Source: Fictibacillus gelatini DSM 15865
GTDB lineage: Bacteria > Bacillota > Bacilli > Bacillales > Fictibacillaceae
Assembly (NCBI RefSeq): GCF_000430745.1
Contig: NZ_AUMP01000036.1
Location: 1-38,622, forward strand
Reading direction: 5' to 3'
DNA: 38,622 bases
The notes beneath the pieces are model-generated. The model searched no databases, had not been told where the DNA came from, and worked only from the letters and a program-made list of their open reading frames with translations. The stretch's first letter is position 1; each line of letters begins with the position of its first letter. The translations under genes and the position numbers were made by a program. Below are positions 16,628 through 25,602 of the stretch, piece by piece.

Positions 16628-16716
16628 ACGGCATAAGGGCCAGCGGAAGCGATCTATTCTTCGTAAGAAAAAGCGCTCTTTATCCACTACGGATCGCTAT
16701 TAATTTGGCAATTCGC

Positions 16717-18189
16717 TTATCCGTATATCTTCCCCTTTTTAGGCTTGATCCCGTGACTTCTCTCATCCGCTGCCTCCATGTTTGCTTCATGGTCTTCTTC
16801 TTCTTTCCACCAGAGGGCTCGAGCCGGATTTTTCAAAACTTCTTTTACTTCATCCGGATCCTCAACGATCGGCTGGCATCCGCGCAATGATTTGCCCGCT
16901 GTTTCTTTGACAAAACAGGAGACAATGATGAGTCCGAAAAGACAAACAGCCATCAAGTAAAAAGCGGGGAACATGCGATTCTTCGTAATGCTGACGAGCC
17001 AGGCGATAATAAGAGGCGTCGTCCCTCCAAATAAAGAGGTTGAGACATTGTACGTAATAGCAAGTGATCCGTAGCGCACTTTCGTAAAAAATAATGAAGG
17101 TAGCGTCGCTGGAAGCGTCCCCTGGAAAGCAGCGAGCAAACCGCTAAGGAGAAGCACCCCGCAAAAAACAATAAAGCTATTGCCGTTACCGATCATCATA
17201 AAGATTGGGACGCTAAGGAGAACAATGCCAATTAAAGCTCCCTTAATAATGCGATTACGCCCAATGCGGTCGCTCCAATAGCCGAATGCAAGGATAATCG
17301 GCATTGTGATCACCATCACGATAATGAGCAACATTAATCCTTTTGTTTCTCCAAAATGAAGTTCCTGTGTTAAGTAAGCTGGCATATAAGTAAGCAGCAT
17401 ATAGTTCACTGTATTATAAAAGAGGACGATTCCTACGCAAATTAACAACGGTTTCCAATGGTCGGTAACAATTTCTTTAAGAGAAGCACGATGTTTTTCT
17501 TCTTCTTCGGCTTTGACCATCGCTTTAAAAGCAGGGGTTTCTTCTAGCCGGGACCGAAAATACAGCCCGATAAACCCTAAAGGGCCAGCAATTAGAAATG
17601 GAATCCGCCAACCCCAATCAACCATCCTTTCAGAGCCAAGAAGGAATGTCATCAAAGTGACCAGCGAAGCGCCTGCGCAGAAGCCAATGAGCGAGCCCAC
17701 CTCTAAACCGCTCGACATGAAGCCTCGTTTTTTATCCGGCGTTGATTCTGCGATGAATGTCATGGCTCCCGCATATTCCCCTCCTGTTGAAAATCCCTGG
17801 ATCAGCCTTGCCATCATCAACAAGACTGGCGCGACCGTTCCAATGGATGCGTAACTCGGAATAAGACCGATGCTTAATGTCGCAAGAGCCATCATAATTA
17901 ACGTAAGAGACAGGACTTTTTTGCGCCCGAAACGATCTCCCAGCATGCCAAAAACAAGACCGCCAATCGGGCGTGAGATAAAAGCAATAGCAAAAGTCGC
18001 TAATGCATAAATCAATTGGTCGGAAGGGTCGATTTCCGGGAAGAAAACTTTTCCAATAGTAACCGCTAAATAAGAATAGAGCCCGAAGTCGAACCATTCC
18101 ATAGCGTTGCCGAGCGAAGTAGCAATGACGGATTGTTTTGCAAGTTTTGTATTAACTATGGTGATATCTTCTTTTTTCAATGATTCCAA
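16717..18189 (-). CDS. MFS transporter, metabolite:H+ symporter (ProP-like) type
   Basis: This 490-residue major facilitator has about 12 membrane segments. Family hallmarks are GNAMEWFDFGLYSYLAVTIG, GDRFGRKKVL after segment 2 and GFSTGGEYAGAMTFIAE in segment 4, all typical of MHS symporters that move proline, betaine, ectoine or organic acids. The tail after segment 12 is long and charged. The start is TTG at 18189 behind AGGAGG. It is the last gene of the catabolic cluster, 67 bp after the aldehyde dehydrogenase, so it probably imports the pathway's substrate; the substrate itself cannot be read from sequence. Confidence 0.88.
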   Translation of the reverse strand: MESLKKEDITIVNTKLAKQSVIATSLGNAMEWFDFGLYSYLAVTIGKVFFPEIDPSDQLIYALATFAIAFISRPIGGLVFGMLGDRFGRKKVLSLTLIMMALATLSIGLIPSYASIGTVAPVLLMMARLIQGFSTGGEYAGAMTFIAESTPDKKRGFMSSGLEVGSLIGFCAGASLVTLMTFLLGSERMVDWGWRIPFLIAGPLGFIGLYFRSRLEETPAFKAMVKAEEEEKHRASLKEIVTDHWKPLLICVGIVLFYNTVNYMLLTYMPAYLTQELHFGETKGLMLLIIVMVITMPIILAFGYWSDRIGRNRIIKGALIGIVLLSVPIFMMIGNGNSFIVFCGVLLLSGLLAAFQGTLPATLPSLFFTKVRYGSLAITYNVSTSLFGGTTPLIIAWLVSITKNRMFPAFYLMAVCLFGLIIVSCFVKETAGKSLRGCQPIVEDPDEVKEVLKNPARALWWKEEEDHEANMEAADERSHGIKPKKGKIYG

Positions 18190-18256
18190 TGAAGGTTCCT
18201 CCTCATTTTATTATTTGTAATCACCCTCTTGCAGTTCATTGCTCATTGTTAATCGT

Positions 18257-19690
18257 TCATAATTTGAAGCAAACCACTTTCGGCTCCGTCATTTCCTGGA
18301 TCGCAAATTTGATTCCTTCCCTTCCAAGTCCAGACCCTTTCACGCCTCCAAATGGCATGCTGTCAATTCGGTAGTCGCTAGAGTCGTTGACCATAATCCC
18401 GCCGACATCCATCTGTTTAATCGCACGGAATGCCTTCTCGATGTTATTTGTAAAAATGCCTGCCTGTAATCCGTAATTCACATCATTCGCTGCCTGGATC
18501 GCGGTATCGAGATCTGGAACAGAATAGAGGAGGACGACCGGGCCAAAAATTTCTTCCTTTGCAATCGTGCAATCGTCAGGGACGTTTATTAAAACGGTCG
18601 GTGAATAGAAAGCGCCATTGCGCTCCCCGCCCGTCAGCAATACGGCTCCTTTTTCGATCGCTTCATTTACGAGATGTTCAACGCGAATCGCTTCTTTTTC
18701 GGTAATTAGCGGACCCATATCGGTCAGCTCCGACTGCTTATCGCCAACTCGATAGCTCCTCGTTCGTTCAACAAACGCTTGCTGAAATTCATCCATTACA
18801 CGTTCCTGAACGTAAATCCGCTGTACGCCAAGGCAATTTTGCCCCGCTGCCCAGAAGGCACCGGATACGGCCGATTCAACAGCTTCCCGTAAATCGGCGT
18901 CCTCTAAAACAATAACGGGGGAGTTGGAACCAAGCTCCATCCCGATTTTCTTCATGCCCGCCTTACGTATAATTTCTTCGCCGGCTTCAAGTCCTCCCGT
19001 AAAGGAAATCATGCGCACAGCCGGATGGGTCACAAGCACATCACCAATTTCATTCCCGTATCCTGTTACGACCGATAACACATTTGAAGGAAGGCCGGCC
19101 CGGGCAAATGCTTCCGCGAGCAATAGGCTGCTGAGCGGCGTTACCGTTGCCGGTTTGACAATGATCGCGTTTCCCGAAGCGATGGCTGGCCCGACTTTAT
19201 GGGCGACAAGGTTTAATGGGTCATTGAACGGCGTGATGGCACCGATGATGCCGATCGGAAAACGGTAATAATAGCCGACGCGATTTTCGCTTCCAGGCAT
19301 TTGGTCAAATGAAATCGTTTCCCCTTGAATCCTTCGTGCTTCCTCGCTGCTTATGCGAAGCGTCTCGATGCACCGTTTCACTTCTTTATAGGCTTCACGG
19401 ATCGTTTTGCTGCTTTCGCGCGAAATCGTCCGGGCAAACAGTTCCTTTCTTTCCTCTATATAGTCGGCTGCCTTTTGGATGATTGCCATTCGTTCATGGA
19501 CAGGCATATTCGCCGCCGCTTTTGCGCCAATTTTTGCTGCTTCAATTGCCTGAAGCATATCTTCTTTTGTTGCAGCAGGTACGGTATCGATGATCGAGTG
19601 ATCTTGAGGGTCGTAAACGGGAATGGTTCGATCGCAGCTTACCCATTTTCCTGCAAGATACATCTTTCGGCCAGAAACTTGAGTTGTCAT
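18257..19690 (-). CDS. NAD(P)-dependent aldehyde dehydrogenase
   Basis: This is a 477-residue ALDH-superfamily enzyme that oxidises an aldehyde to an acid. Catalytic Cys286 lies in GQNCLG, the general base is Glu252 (MELGSNSP), and the EEIFGPVV cofactor motif and a PFGGVKGSGLGREG C-terminal motif are present. The start is the ATG at 19690 with AAAGGTGGGG upstream; the longer frame to 19834 overlaps the preceding gene. In ectoine pathways an ALDH (DoeC/Ssd) converts aspartate semialdehyde to aspartate. That assignment here is inferred from neighbours. Other semialdehydes are possible. Confidence 0.88.
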   Translation of the reverse strand: MTTQVSGRKMYLAGKWVSCDRTIPVYDPQDHSIIDTVPAATKEDMLQAIEAAKIGAKAAANMPVHERMAIIQKAADYIEERKELFARTISRESSKTIREAYKEVKRCIETLRISSEEARRIQGETISFDQMPGSENRVGYYYRFPIGIIGAITPFNDPLNLVAHKVGPAIASGNAIIVKPATVTPLSSLLLAEAFARAGLPSNVLSVVTGYGNEIGDVLVTHPAVRMISFTGGLEAGEEIIRKAGMKKIGMELGSNSPVIVLEDADLREAVESAVSGAFWAAGQNCLGVQRIYVQERVMDEFQQAFVERTRSYRVGDKQSELTDMGPLITEKEAIRVEHLVNEAIEKGAVLLTGGERNGAFYSPTVLINVPDDCTIAKEEIFGPVVLLYSVPDLDTAIQAANDVNYGLQAGIFTNNIEKAFRAIKQMDVGGIMVNDSSDYRIDSMPFGGVKGSGLGREGIKFAIQEMTEPKVVCFKL

Positions 19691-19713
19691 AATAAACCCC
19701 ACCTTTCGTAGAT

Positions 19714-20769
19714 TTAAGTACGAACTAGCTTTGCCCTGCGGTGAGCCGCGATTAAATCGCTTAAGAGGGAAAAGCCTGTCTCTATTTTCCCTGCTCCCGG
19801 ACCACTTAATGTGACAGTTCCTAATAAATCGCACTCATACGTAATCGCATTAACGGCTCCGCAAATGGATGCGAGAGGATCGGTGATATCCACTTTTTCC
19901 GGCCTAATCGCCGCTGCCACATGATCTCCGGACCTCTGGACCTTTGCGATCAGCTTCCACCGTTTTCCTTCCACTTTTGCCTCTTCAATGTCCTTTAAGG
20001 TAATCCTTGTAATCCCTTTGCACGGCACTTCTTCTACTTTGAGCGGTATTTTCATCACATCATTTGCTAAAATCACAATCTTGTATCTTGCGTCATAGCC
20101 TTCCACATCGCTTGTCGGATCCGCTTCCGCAAACCCTAGCTCTTGCGCTTCTTTTAAAGCCGCTTCATAGGAAAGCCCCTCTTCTTCCATTCTCGTCAAA
20201 ATGTAATTGGTCGTTCCGTTTAAGATGCCGCGAATTTCTGTAATTTCATTTCCCGCCAGCGCCAGAGCCGGCATTCGCAGCGCCGGCGTCCCGCTCATAA
20301 CAGTTCCTTCAAAGCCCCAGTACACATCGTTATTCTTCGCAAGTTCGTTAAGTTCGCTGTAGGCTAAAGCGACAGGACCTTTATTGGTCATAATGACATT
20401 TTTGCCATTTTCAAAAGCGGATCGTAAATGGTCAATGGCGGGTTGCCCTGTTTTCACATCAGTATATGAAACTTCAACAATCGTATCGGCATTTGTCTCG
20501 CGGATCGTTTGAAAACTGTCCCATCCTATGACAAGGCCAGGTACGTTCGGGTAGTTTTCGAGATTGCCTGTTTCGCCCAACACTTGCAGTACCGTATCGA
20601 CATCGAGTCCGTCCGGATGATAGATCGCCCCTTTCATCAGATCGGAAATGGCTACTATGGTTGGTTCAAGGTCAAATTCTTTTAGAAGTGTCTCCTTTTT
20701 ATCTCGTAATATTTCAGCTAATCCCTGGCCAACAACCCCAAAACCAATGAATGCCAATTTATGTTTCAT
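19714..20769 (-). CDS. Homoserine dehydrogenase-like NAD(P) oxidoreductase
   Basis: This 351-residue protein has an N-terminal Rossmann fold (FIGFGVVGQGLAEIL) and the homoserine dehydrogenase domain, with NKGPVALAYSEL, GILNGTTNYILTRMEEEG and GFAEADPTSDVEGYDARYK. It would interconvert aspartate semialdehyde and homoserine. It lacks the C-terminal ACT domain of the biosynthetic Bacillus Hom (433 residues), so feedback control by threonine is not expected, which suits a catabolic role. The chosen ATG at 20769 lies inside the end of the upstream gene (11-base overlap); the open frame to 20790 is less likely. Confidence 0.85.
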   Translation of the reverse strand: MKHKLAFIGFGVVGQGLAEILRDKKETLLKEFDLEPTIVAISDLMKGAIYHPDGLDVDTVLQVLGETGNLENYPNVPGLVIGWDSFQTIRETNADTIVEVSYTDVKTGQPAIDHLRSAFENGKNVIMTNKGPVALAYSELNELAKNNDVYWGFEGTVMSGTPALRMPALALAGNEITEIRGILNGTTNYILTRMEEEGLSYEAALKEAQELGFAEADPTSDVEGYDARYKIVILANDVMKIPLKVEEVPCKGITRITLKDIEEAKVEGKRWKLIAKVQRSGDHVAAAIRPEKVDITDPLASICGAVNAITYECDLLGTVTLSGPGAGKIETGFSLLSDLIAAHRRAKLVRT

Positions 20770-22000
20770 AGACAGCTTCCCCCGCTTCACTATTTTTCTG
20801 TAATCGAACCTCTCCTGTTAAAAACCTCCTTGCGGTTTCGGCCAGGATCGCGCAGCCTATCGGCAGGCACGCTTCATCAAGATTAAAGATGGGAGTATGA
20901 AGGTCGCGCCGAATGCCATCTGGCAGCCCGCAGCCGAGAAAAAACATCGCTCCCGGCAACTTTTCCGTCACATAGCCAAAGTCTTCGCCGCCCATTCCAA
21001 ACGGGCGCTGAACTAGCTTACATTCGGGGTAGAGAGAGCGGATCGTCTCTCGAATCCACCCGTTTACGGAACTGTCATTGTTTAATGCCGGTTCTCCGCG
21101 CTCAATTTCTAGCGAATACCGCCCGCCCAATTGTTCTACAAGCGCAAAGGCTCTATCTACTTCCACAGACAACAAATCTCTTACTTCCGGTAAATAGCTG
21201 CGGATGGTTCCTTCAAGGGTAACTTCTGTCGGGATAATGTTGCTCGCCGTCCCGGCATGCACCTGGCCGATGCTCACAACCGCCGCATCTAACGCGGAAA
21301 CTTTTCGCGATACAATGCCGTGTATGGCCTGAAGGACGGGGCTGAGCATCCAAATCGGGTCGGTCCCGAGCTCCGGGTATGCACCATGCCCCCCTGTCCC
21401 AAAAACTTTTCCTTGAAAAACGTCAACATTGGCCATGCTGTAGCCATCATTTACCTGGACTTCGCCGACCTGAAGCCACGGGCACATGTGCAGGGCAATC
21501 GCAGCGTCAACGCCGTCGTAAGCGCCAGCTTGAATCATATACGGAGCGCCGGATAATCCGTTTTCATCTGTGCTTTCCTCGGCTGGCTGAAAAATGAATT
21601 TGACCGTTCCATTTAATTCACCGCTTTTAAAGCGTTCGCTCAAAAGTTTGGCAACACCTAATAAAATGGCAGCGTGAGCATCATGGCCGCACGCATGCAT
21701 CACTCCGGGGTTTTGCGAGCGGTAGTCTTCCGGATTTTCCTCTTGAATGGGGAGGGCGTCCATATCGGCACGTATCGCGATTTTCGGCCCCTCTCCGCCC
21801 GATAATGTTCCGATCACGCTCGTATGAACCCCGATTCCTGTCTCCACCTTGATTCCGTTCATGCCCCTTAATGTTTGCGCAACAAATTGGGCCGTCCCGA
21901 ACTCTTGAAAGCTAAGTTCGGGATTCCGGTGAAAGTGCCGCCGCCACGCGATGAGCTGTTGAGACAATCCATTTGCCTGTTTGATCAGTTGAATCGCCAT
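20759..22000 (-). CDS. M20-family amidohydrolase (aminoacylase/deacetylase type)
   Basis: This is a 413-residue metallo-amidohydrolase of the M20D group, which removes acyl groups from N-acylated amino acids. The start LIAWRRHFHRNPELSFQEFG, RADMDALPI, the metal-binding HACGHDAH and QPAEES, and a late GMGGEDFGY are all present. AGGAGGG precedes the ATG. In this operon it is well placed to deacetylate N-acetyl-diaminobutyrate made by the upstream EutD/DoeA-like hydrolase, replacing the unrelated EutE/DoeB of proteobacteria. This is inference; the substrate is untested. Confidence 0.88.
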   Translation of the reverse strand: MAIQLIKQANGLSQQLIAWRRHFHRNPELSFQEFGTAQFVAQTLRGMNGIKVETGIGVHTSVIGTLSGGEGPKIAIRADMDALPIQEENPEDYRSQNPGVMHACGHDAHAAILLGVAKLLSERFKSGELNGTVKFIFQPAEESTDENGLSGAPYMIQAGAYDGVDAAIALHMCPWLQVGEVQVNDGYSMANVDVFQGKVFGTGGHGAYPELGTDPIWMLSPVLQAIHGIVSRKVSALDAAVVSIGQVHAGTASNIIPTEVTLEGTIRSYLPEVRDLLSVEVDRAFALVEQLGGRYSLEIERGEPALNNDSSVNGWIRETIRSLYPECKLVQRPFGMGGEDFGYVTEKLPGAMFFLGCGLPDGIRRDLHTPIFNLDEACLPIGCAILAETARRFLTGEVRLQKNSEAGEAVYET

Positions 22001-22024
22001 TGTTGATCCCTCCTTGTGGGCAGA

Positions 22025-23221
22025 TTAAACTTTTATCGAGTTTTCTACCCGGGCAAAAGCTTGCTCGAGATCAGCAATTAAATCTTCGGCGTCTTCAATG
22101 CCGCACGAATAGCGGATTAGCCCTTCCGGAATTCCCATGGCAGCGCGTTCTTCTGGCGTACATTCGACATGGCTCGTCGTCCGCGCCGGACCGACGATCG
22201 TTTCAACAGCTCCAAGGTTCGCCGCCCGGTTGGCATATTTTAACTTTGGCAACAATTCTCTCACTGTATCGACACCGCCTTTCACCGAAAAGCTAAGCAT
22301 TCCACCAAAATCAGCCATTTGCTTTTTGGCAATTTCATGATTCGGATGCGTTTCTAACCCGGGATAATAAACGGCTTCAACAATCGACTTCGTTTGTAAA
22401 TACTTCGCAATTTTCATGGCGCCCTGGCATTGCTGGCGGACACGGAGATGAAGCGTTTTCATTCCACGCAAGATAAGATACGCTGCCATCGGGTCCATCG
22501 TCGCCCCATTAATTTCACGATAATGATAAATTTGCTCAATAAGGTGTTTGGCACCACACACTGCGCCTCCCAGGGCATCGGCATGACCGCCTAAAAACTT
22601 CGTGGCACTATGAATGACTAGATCAGCGCCGAGAGATAGCGGGTTCTGATTAATTGGCGTGGCAAACGTATTGTCAACGATCACAAGTGCGCCCGCACGG
22701 TGTCCAGCTTCTGCCATTCTTTCGATATCCGTAATTTTAACGGTTGGATTCGTCGGCGTTTCTAAATAAAGAATTTTGCAGCCCTTTTTCACTTCAGCCT
22801 CAATTTGTTCATGATGGCCGGTTTCACAAAGAGTGACTTCCACTTGCTGACGCGGCAAAAATTCTGTAAAAATTTTATTCGTCCCGCCATACGTATCTTT
22901 TATCGAGACAATCCGGTCGCCCGGAAACAAAAATGTTGAGAGCGTATTGCTGATCGCAGCCATTCCGGTAGAGAAGCTCGTTGCCGCTTCAGCTCCTTCA
23001 AGTGCTTTTATTTTATCTTCAAATGCCTGGACGGTCGGGTTTGTGTTGCGTCCGTATATATGCCCTTTTTTCTTTCCAATCGCGACGTCATACCATTCAT
23101 CCATATCATCATATCCGTAAGAAACACTGAGAACGACTGGCACTTGTGTTGCGCCATGAACTAAATATTCGCTTTCTCCTGCCCATACGGTTTTCGTTCC
23201 GATCTTTTCTTGATTTGTCAT
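22025..23221 (-). CDS. Cys/Met-metabolism PLP enzyme (cystathionine gamma-synthase/gamma-lyase family)
   Basis: This 398-residue fold-type I PLP enzyme carries YGRNTNPTV (Tyr56, Arg58), SFSTGMAAIS, VDNTFATP, and Schiff-base Lys208 in HSATKFLGGHADALGG. Such enzymes catalyse gamma-replacement or elimination on homoserine esters, cystathionine, methionine or related amino acids. The start overlaps the eutC stop by 4 bases, showing tight co-expression. In this setting a role in removing or exchanging the gamma-amino or hydroxyl substituent of a diaminobutyrate derivative is possible, but the exact reaction is unknown. Confidence 0.88.
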   Translation of the reverse strand: MTNQEKIGTKTVWAGESEYLVHGATQVPVVLSVSYGYDDMDEWYDVAIGKKKGHIYGRNTNPTVQAFEDKIKALEGAEAATSFSTGMAAISNTLSTFLFPGDRIVSIKDTYGGTNKIFTEFLPRQQVEVTLCETGHHEQIEAEVKKGCKILYLETPTNPTVKITDIERMAEAGHRAGALVIVDNTFATPINQNPLSLGADLVIHSATKFLGGHADALGGAVCGAKHLIEQIYHYREINGATMDPMAAYLILRGMKTLHLRVRQQCQGAMKIAKYLQTKSIVEAVYYPGLETHPNHEIAKKQMADFGGMLSFSVKGGVDTVRELLPKLKYANRAANLGAVETIVGPARTTSHVECTPEERAAMGIPEGLIRYSCGIEDAEDLIADLEQAFARVENSIKV

Positions 23222-24225
23222 ATGATCACCCCATCAATTGTTTTGTTTTCCACATTTATGCCGACATTGTGCTTTACCAATTCATCATAGGCAAAAAGAG
23301 CAATCGCCGTATCCTGGACACCCGTTCCGGTTAAATCACAGACCGTAATTTGTTGTTCATTGTCACGGCCGCTAGCTTCTTTTGCCGTAATCTGCCCGAG
23401 TTCGATAATGGATGACAGATCGGCAACGGCACCTTTCTCCACGGCATGGTGGAGTTCTCCTAACCGCATGCACTGGGCCTTCGTATCACAAACGAGCTTG
23501 TCTGCCCTGGCTAATACTTGGACGTCCAATTCTTGCTTATGTTCGGCGTCTGATCCCATTGCTGTAATATGAAGCCCTGGATGAAGCCATTCCGCTTGAA
23601 TGACAGGCTCTTTTGACGGCGTCGTTGTCACCACCGTATTGCTCATTTTCACAACCTCTTCAGCACTTTTAGCCGCTATCACTTCAATGTTGAGCTCTTC
23701 TGACATCTCTTTTGCAAATGCGGTTGCCCTCACAGCCGTTCTAGAATAGACAAGAACTTTTCCGAAATTGCGCACTTGCCTTAACGCCCGGAGTTGAAAC
23801 CGCGCCTGTCCGCCCGCTCCAATTATGCCAACTGTATTTATCGTTTCTTTTGACAAATAGTTGGCAGCAATCGCTCCAGCTGCCGCTGTCCGAATATCGG
23901 TTAAATAGCCGTTATCTAAAAGCAGCGCCTCTGGCATCCCCGTCTTCGTGCTAATTAACATCATCAACCCATTGCCGCTTGGCAGGCCAAGCTTATAGTT
24001 ATTGAAAAAGCCAGACGAAACCTTGATCGCAAATTTGTCTTTTCCTTTCACGTACGCTGTTTTCACGTCTACTTCCCCATTTTCATCATGGATGTCGACT
24101 CGCATGATCGGCGGCATCACAACTTCCTTTTTGGCAAGCTTCGTAAACCCTTCTTCGACAACTTCTAATGCCTTTTCGTTTAATTGAACGTATTGTTTGA
24201 TATCTTGCTCTGTAAAAATAAGCAT
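23218..24225 (-). CDS. eutC: Ornithine cyclodeaminase-family enzyme, EutC-like
   Basis: This 335-residue protein of the ornithine cyclodeaminase/mu-crystallin family has KFAIKVSSGFF, LLLDNGYLTDIRTAAAGAIA, a Rossmann motif VGIIGAGGQARFQLRAL and late DLTGTGVQDTAIA, all characteristic. EutC of ectoine/hydroxyectoine catabolic operons belongs to this family, and here the gene sits directly after the EutD/DoeA-like gene with an EutB-like gene in the same cluster. The symbol rests on that context; an imine reductase or amino acid dehydrogenase role is the alternative. GGTGAGGTG precedes the ATG. Confidence 0.75.
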   Translation of the reverse strand: MLIFTEQDIKQYVQLNEKALEVVEEGFTKLAKKEVVMPPIMRVDIHDENGEVDVKTAYVKGKDKFAIKVSSGFFNNYKLGLPSGNGLMMLISTKTGMPEALLLDNGYLTDIRTAAAGAIAANYLSKETINTVGIIGAGGQARFQLRALRQVRNFGKVLVYSRTAVRATAFAKEMSEELNIEVIAAKSAEEVVKMSNTVVTTTPSKEPVIQAEWLHPGLHITAMGSDAEHKQELDVQVLARADKLVCDTKAQCMRLGELHHAVEKGAVADLSSIIELGQITAKEASGRDNEQQITVCDLTGTGVQDTAIALFAYDELVKHNVGINVENKTIDGVII

Positions 24226-24242
24226 GATTTCACCTCACCGGA

Positions 24243-25427
24243 CTATTTTGCTAGAATGCCTTCTTTTACATAAAGCTCCCTCGGAAGAGAAGCGAACGTT
24301 TCACAGCCGGTCTCTGTAACGCGGAATGATTCACTCGCTTCAAACCCGTAATCATCCAGCCAGATGCCCGGAATAAGATGGAACGTCATGTTCGGCTCTA
24401 AAATTGTTTGATCGCCTTTACGAATGCTTGCCGTATGCTCGCCCCAATCCGGGGGATAGTTAAGCCCCATTGAATAGCCGAGCCGTGATTCTTTCACAAT
24501 TCCGCTTTTTTCAATCGTTTTCCGCCAGACCTCTTCAATTTTTTCAGCCGTGATGCCTGGTTTTATGGCATCCAGGCAGGCGTTTAAGCCTTCTACGACA
24601 ACATCTGAAAGTGTTTTCATTTTTTCGTGCGGCTTTCCGATGTTTACGGTTCTGGCAAGTGGAGAGTGATAGCGCCTGTAACAACCGGCCAGTTCCAAAA
24701 TGACGGTATCTCCCGGTTTATATCGTTCATCCGTCCAAGTTAAATGCGGTGTTGATGTTTTCTCGCCGGAAGGCAAAAGCGGTACAATCGCCGGATAGTC
24801 TCCGCCAAATTCTTCCGTCCCTGTGATTTGCGCGTGGAAAATGCTCGCCGCCACGTCACATTCGCGCACTCCGGCATCAATTGATTCAATCCCGATTTTC
24901 ATCGCTTTTTCAACGATTTTAGCTGCGCGTTTCATATATTCAATTTCCGTGTCCGTTTTTATAATACGAACCCAATTGACGAGCAAGGTGGCGTCTTTGA
25001 ACGTTGCATTTGGCAGTCCCTTTTTCAATTGTTCATAACATTTGGCAGTAAAATAATAGTTTTCCATTTCAACCCCGATCGTCCGTTTTTCCTGGCCGAT
25101 TTGTTTTAAAATGTCAGCGACAAAGTCCATCGGATGCTTCGTATCGAACTGAACGTAATCATCGGGGTATGGAATGATGTTTTCATGATAGATCCATGTC
25201 GTTACCTTTGCCCCATTCGCATCCTGCCCCCGGCCAATCCATAAAGGCTGTTCTTCATCGATGATCACGACTAACATTTGGTGAACGTAAAATGACCATC
25301 CGTCATAGCCAGATAAATAGTTCATGTTTGCCGGGTCAGTAATAAGGAGAATTTCAATTCCTTCGGCTGCCATCCTTTCTTTCGTTTTTTGAATGCGCGC
25401 TTTGTATTCTGCTATTGTAAATGACAT
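24243..25427 (-). CDS. doeA: Ectoine hydrolase-like (EutD/DoeA) M24-family protein
   Basis: This 394-residue protein has the creatinase/aminopeptidase P (pita-bread) fold. The N-terminal segment NMNYLSGYDGWSFYVHQ resembles known ectoine hydrolases, which open the ectoine ring to N-acetyl-diaminobutyrate, and the length fits. The two metal-binding Asp of aminopeptidases are absent: Glu245 stands in LELAG and Pro256 in HSPLART. A histidine in TSTPHLT (His228) matches the creatinase catalytic position. This indicates a metal-free amide/amidine hydrolase rather than a peptidase. It is the first gene of the main catabolic unit, with GGAGGGA upstream. Identification is from memory of the family, so hydrolysis of a related cyclic amidine remains possible. 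Confidence 0.75.
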   Translation of the reverse strand: MSFTIAEYKARIQKTKERMAAEGIEILLITDPANMNYLSGYDGWSFYVHQMLVVIIDEEQPLWIGRGQDANGAKVTTWIYHENIIPYPDDYVQFDTKHPMDFVADILKQIGQEKRTIGVEMENYYFTAKCYEQLKKGLPNATFKDATLLVNWVRIIKTDTEIEYMKRAAKIVEKAMKIGIESIDAGVRECDVAASIFHAQITGTEEFGGDYPAIVPLLPSGEKTSTPHLTWTDERYKPGDTVILELAGCYRRYHSPLARTVNIGKPHEKMKTLSDVVVEGLNACLDAIKPGITAEKIEEVWRKTIEKSGIVKESRLGYSMGLNYPPDWGEHTASIRKGDQTILEPNMTFHLIPGIWLDDYGFEASESFRVTETGCETFASLPRELYVKEGILAK

Positions 25428-25533
25428 GAGAAATCCCTCCTGTTCTTTTTACAGTATCTAAATTTTTCGAATAGTCTATCTACACGTTTATCATAGTAAA
25501 ATAGCCGCCGTTTAATCATCTGTCCAACTGTAT

Positions 25534-25553
25534 GAATTTTCCGAAAACAATTC
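25534..25553. promoter_or_regulatory. Shared 20-bp motif upstream of the doeA-like gene
   Basis: GAATTTTCCGAAAACAATTC is nearly the same as GAATTTTCGAAAATCAATTC at 28398-28417, upstream of the eutB-like gene. It sits 107 bp before the doeA-like start, in the 175-bp gap after pucR. A related half site, AATTTTTCGAATAG, lies at 25461-25474. It is a candidate operator for the PucR-type regulator. Confidence 0.55.
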
Positions 25554-25602
25554 TTGCAAATTGTACAAAAAAGAAAAAAGAGGCGAATGATAGCGCATCC
25601 TT

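Noticed and set aside
19691-19834. N-terminal extension of the aldehyde dehydrogenase
   Set aside because: It would overlap the homoserine-dehydrogenase-like gene, has no ribosome binding site and is not seen in the family; ATG 19690 has a strong site.
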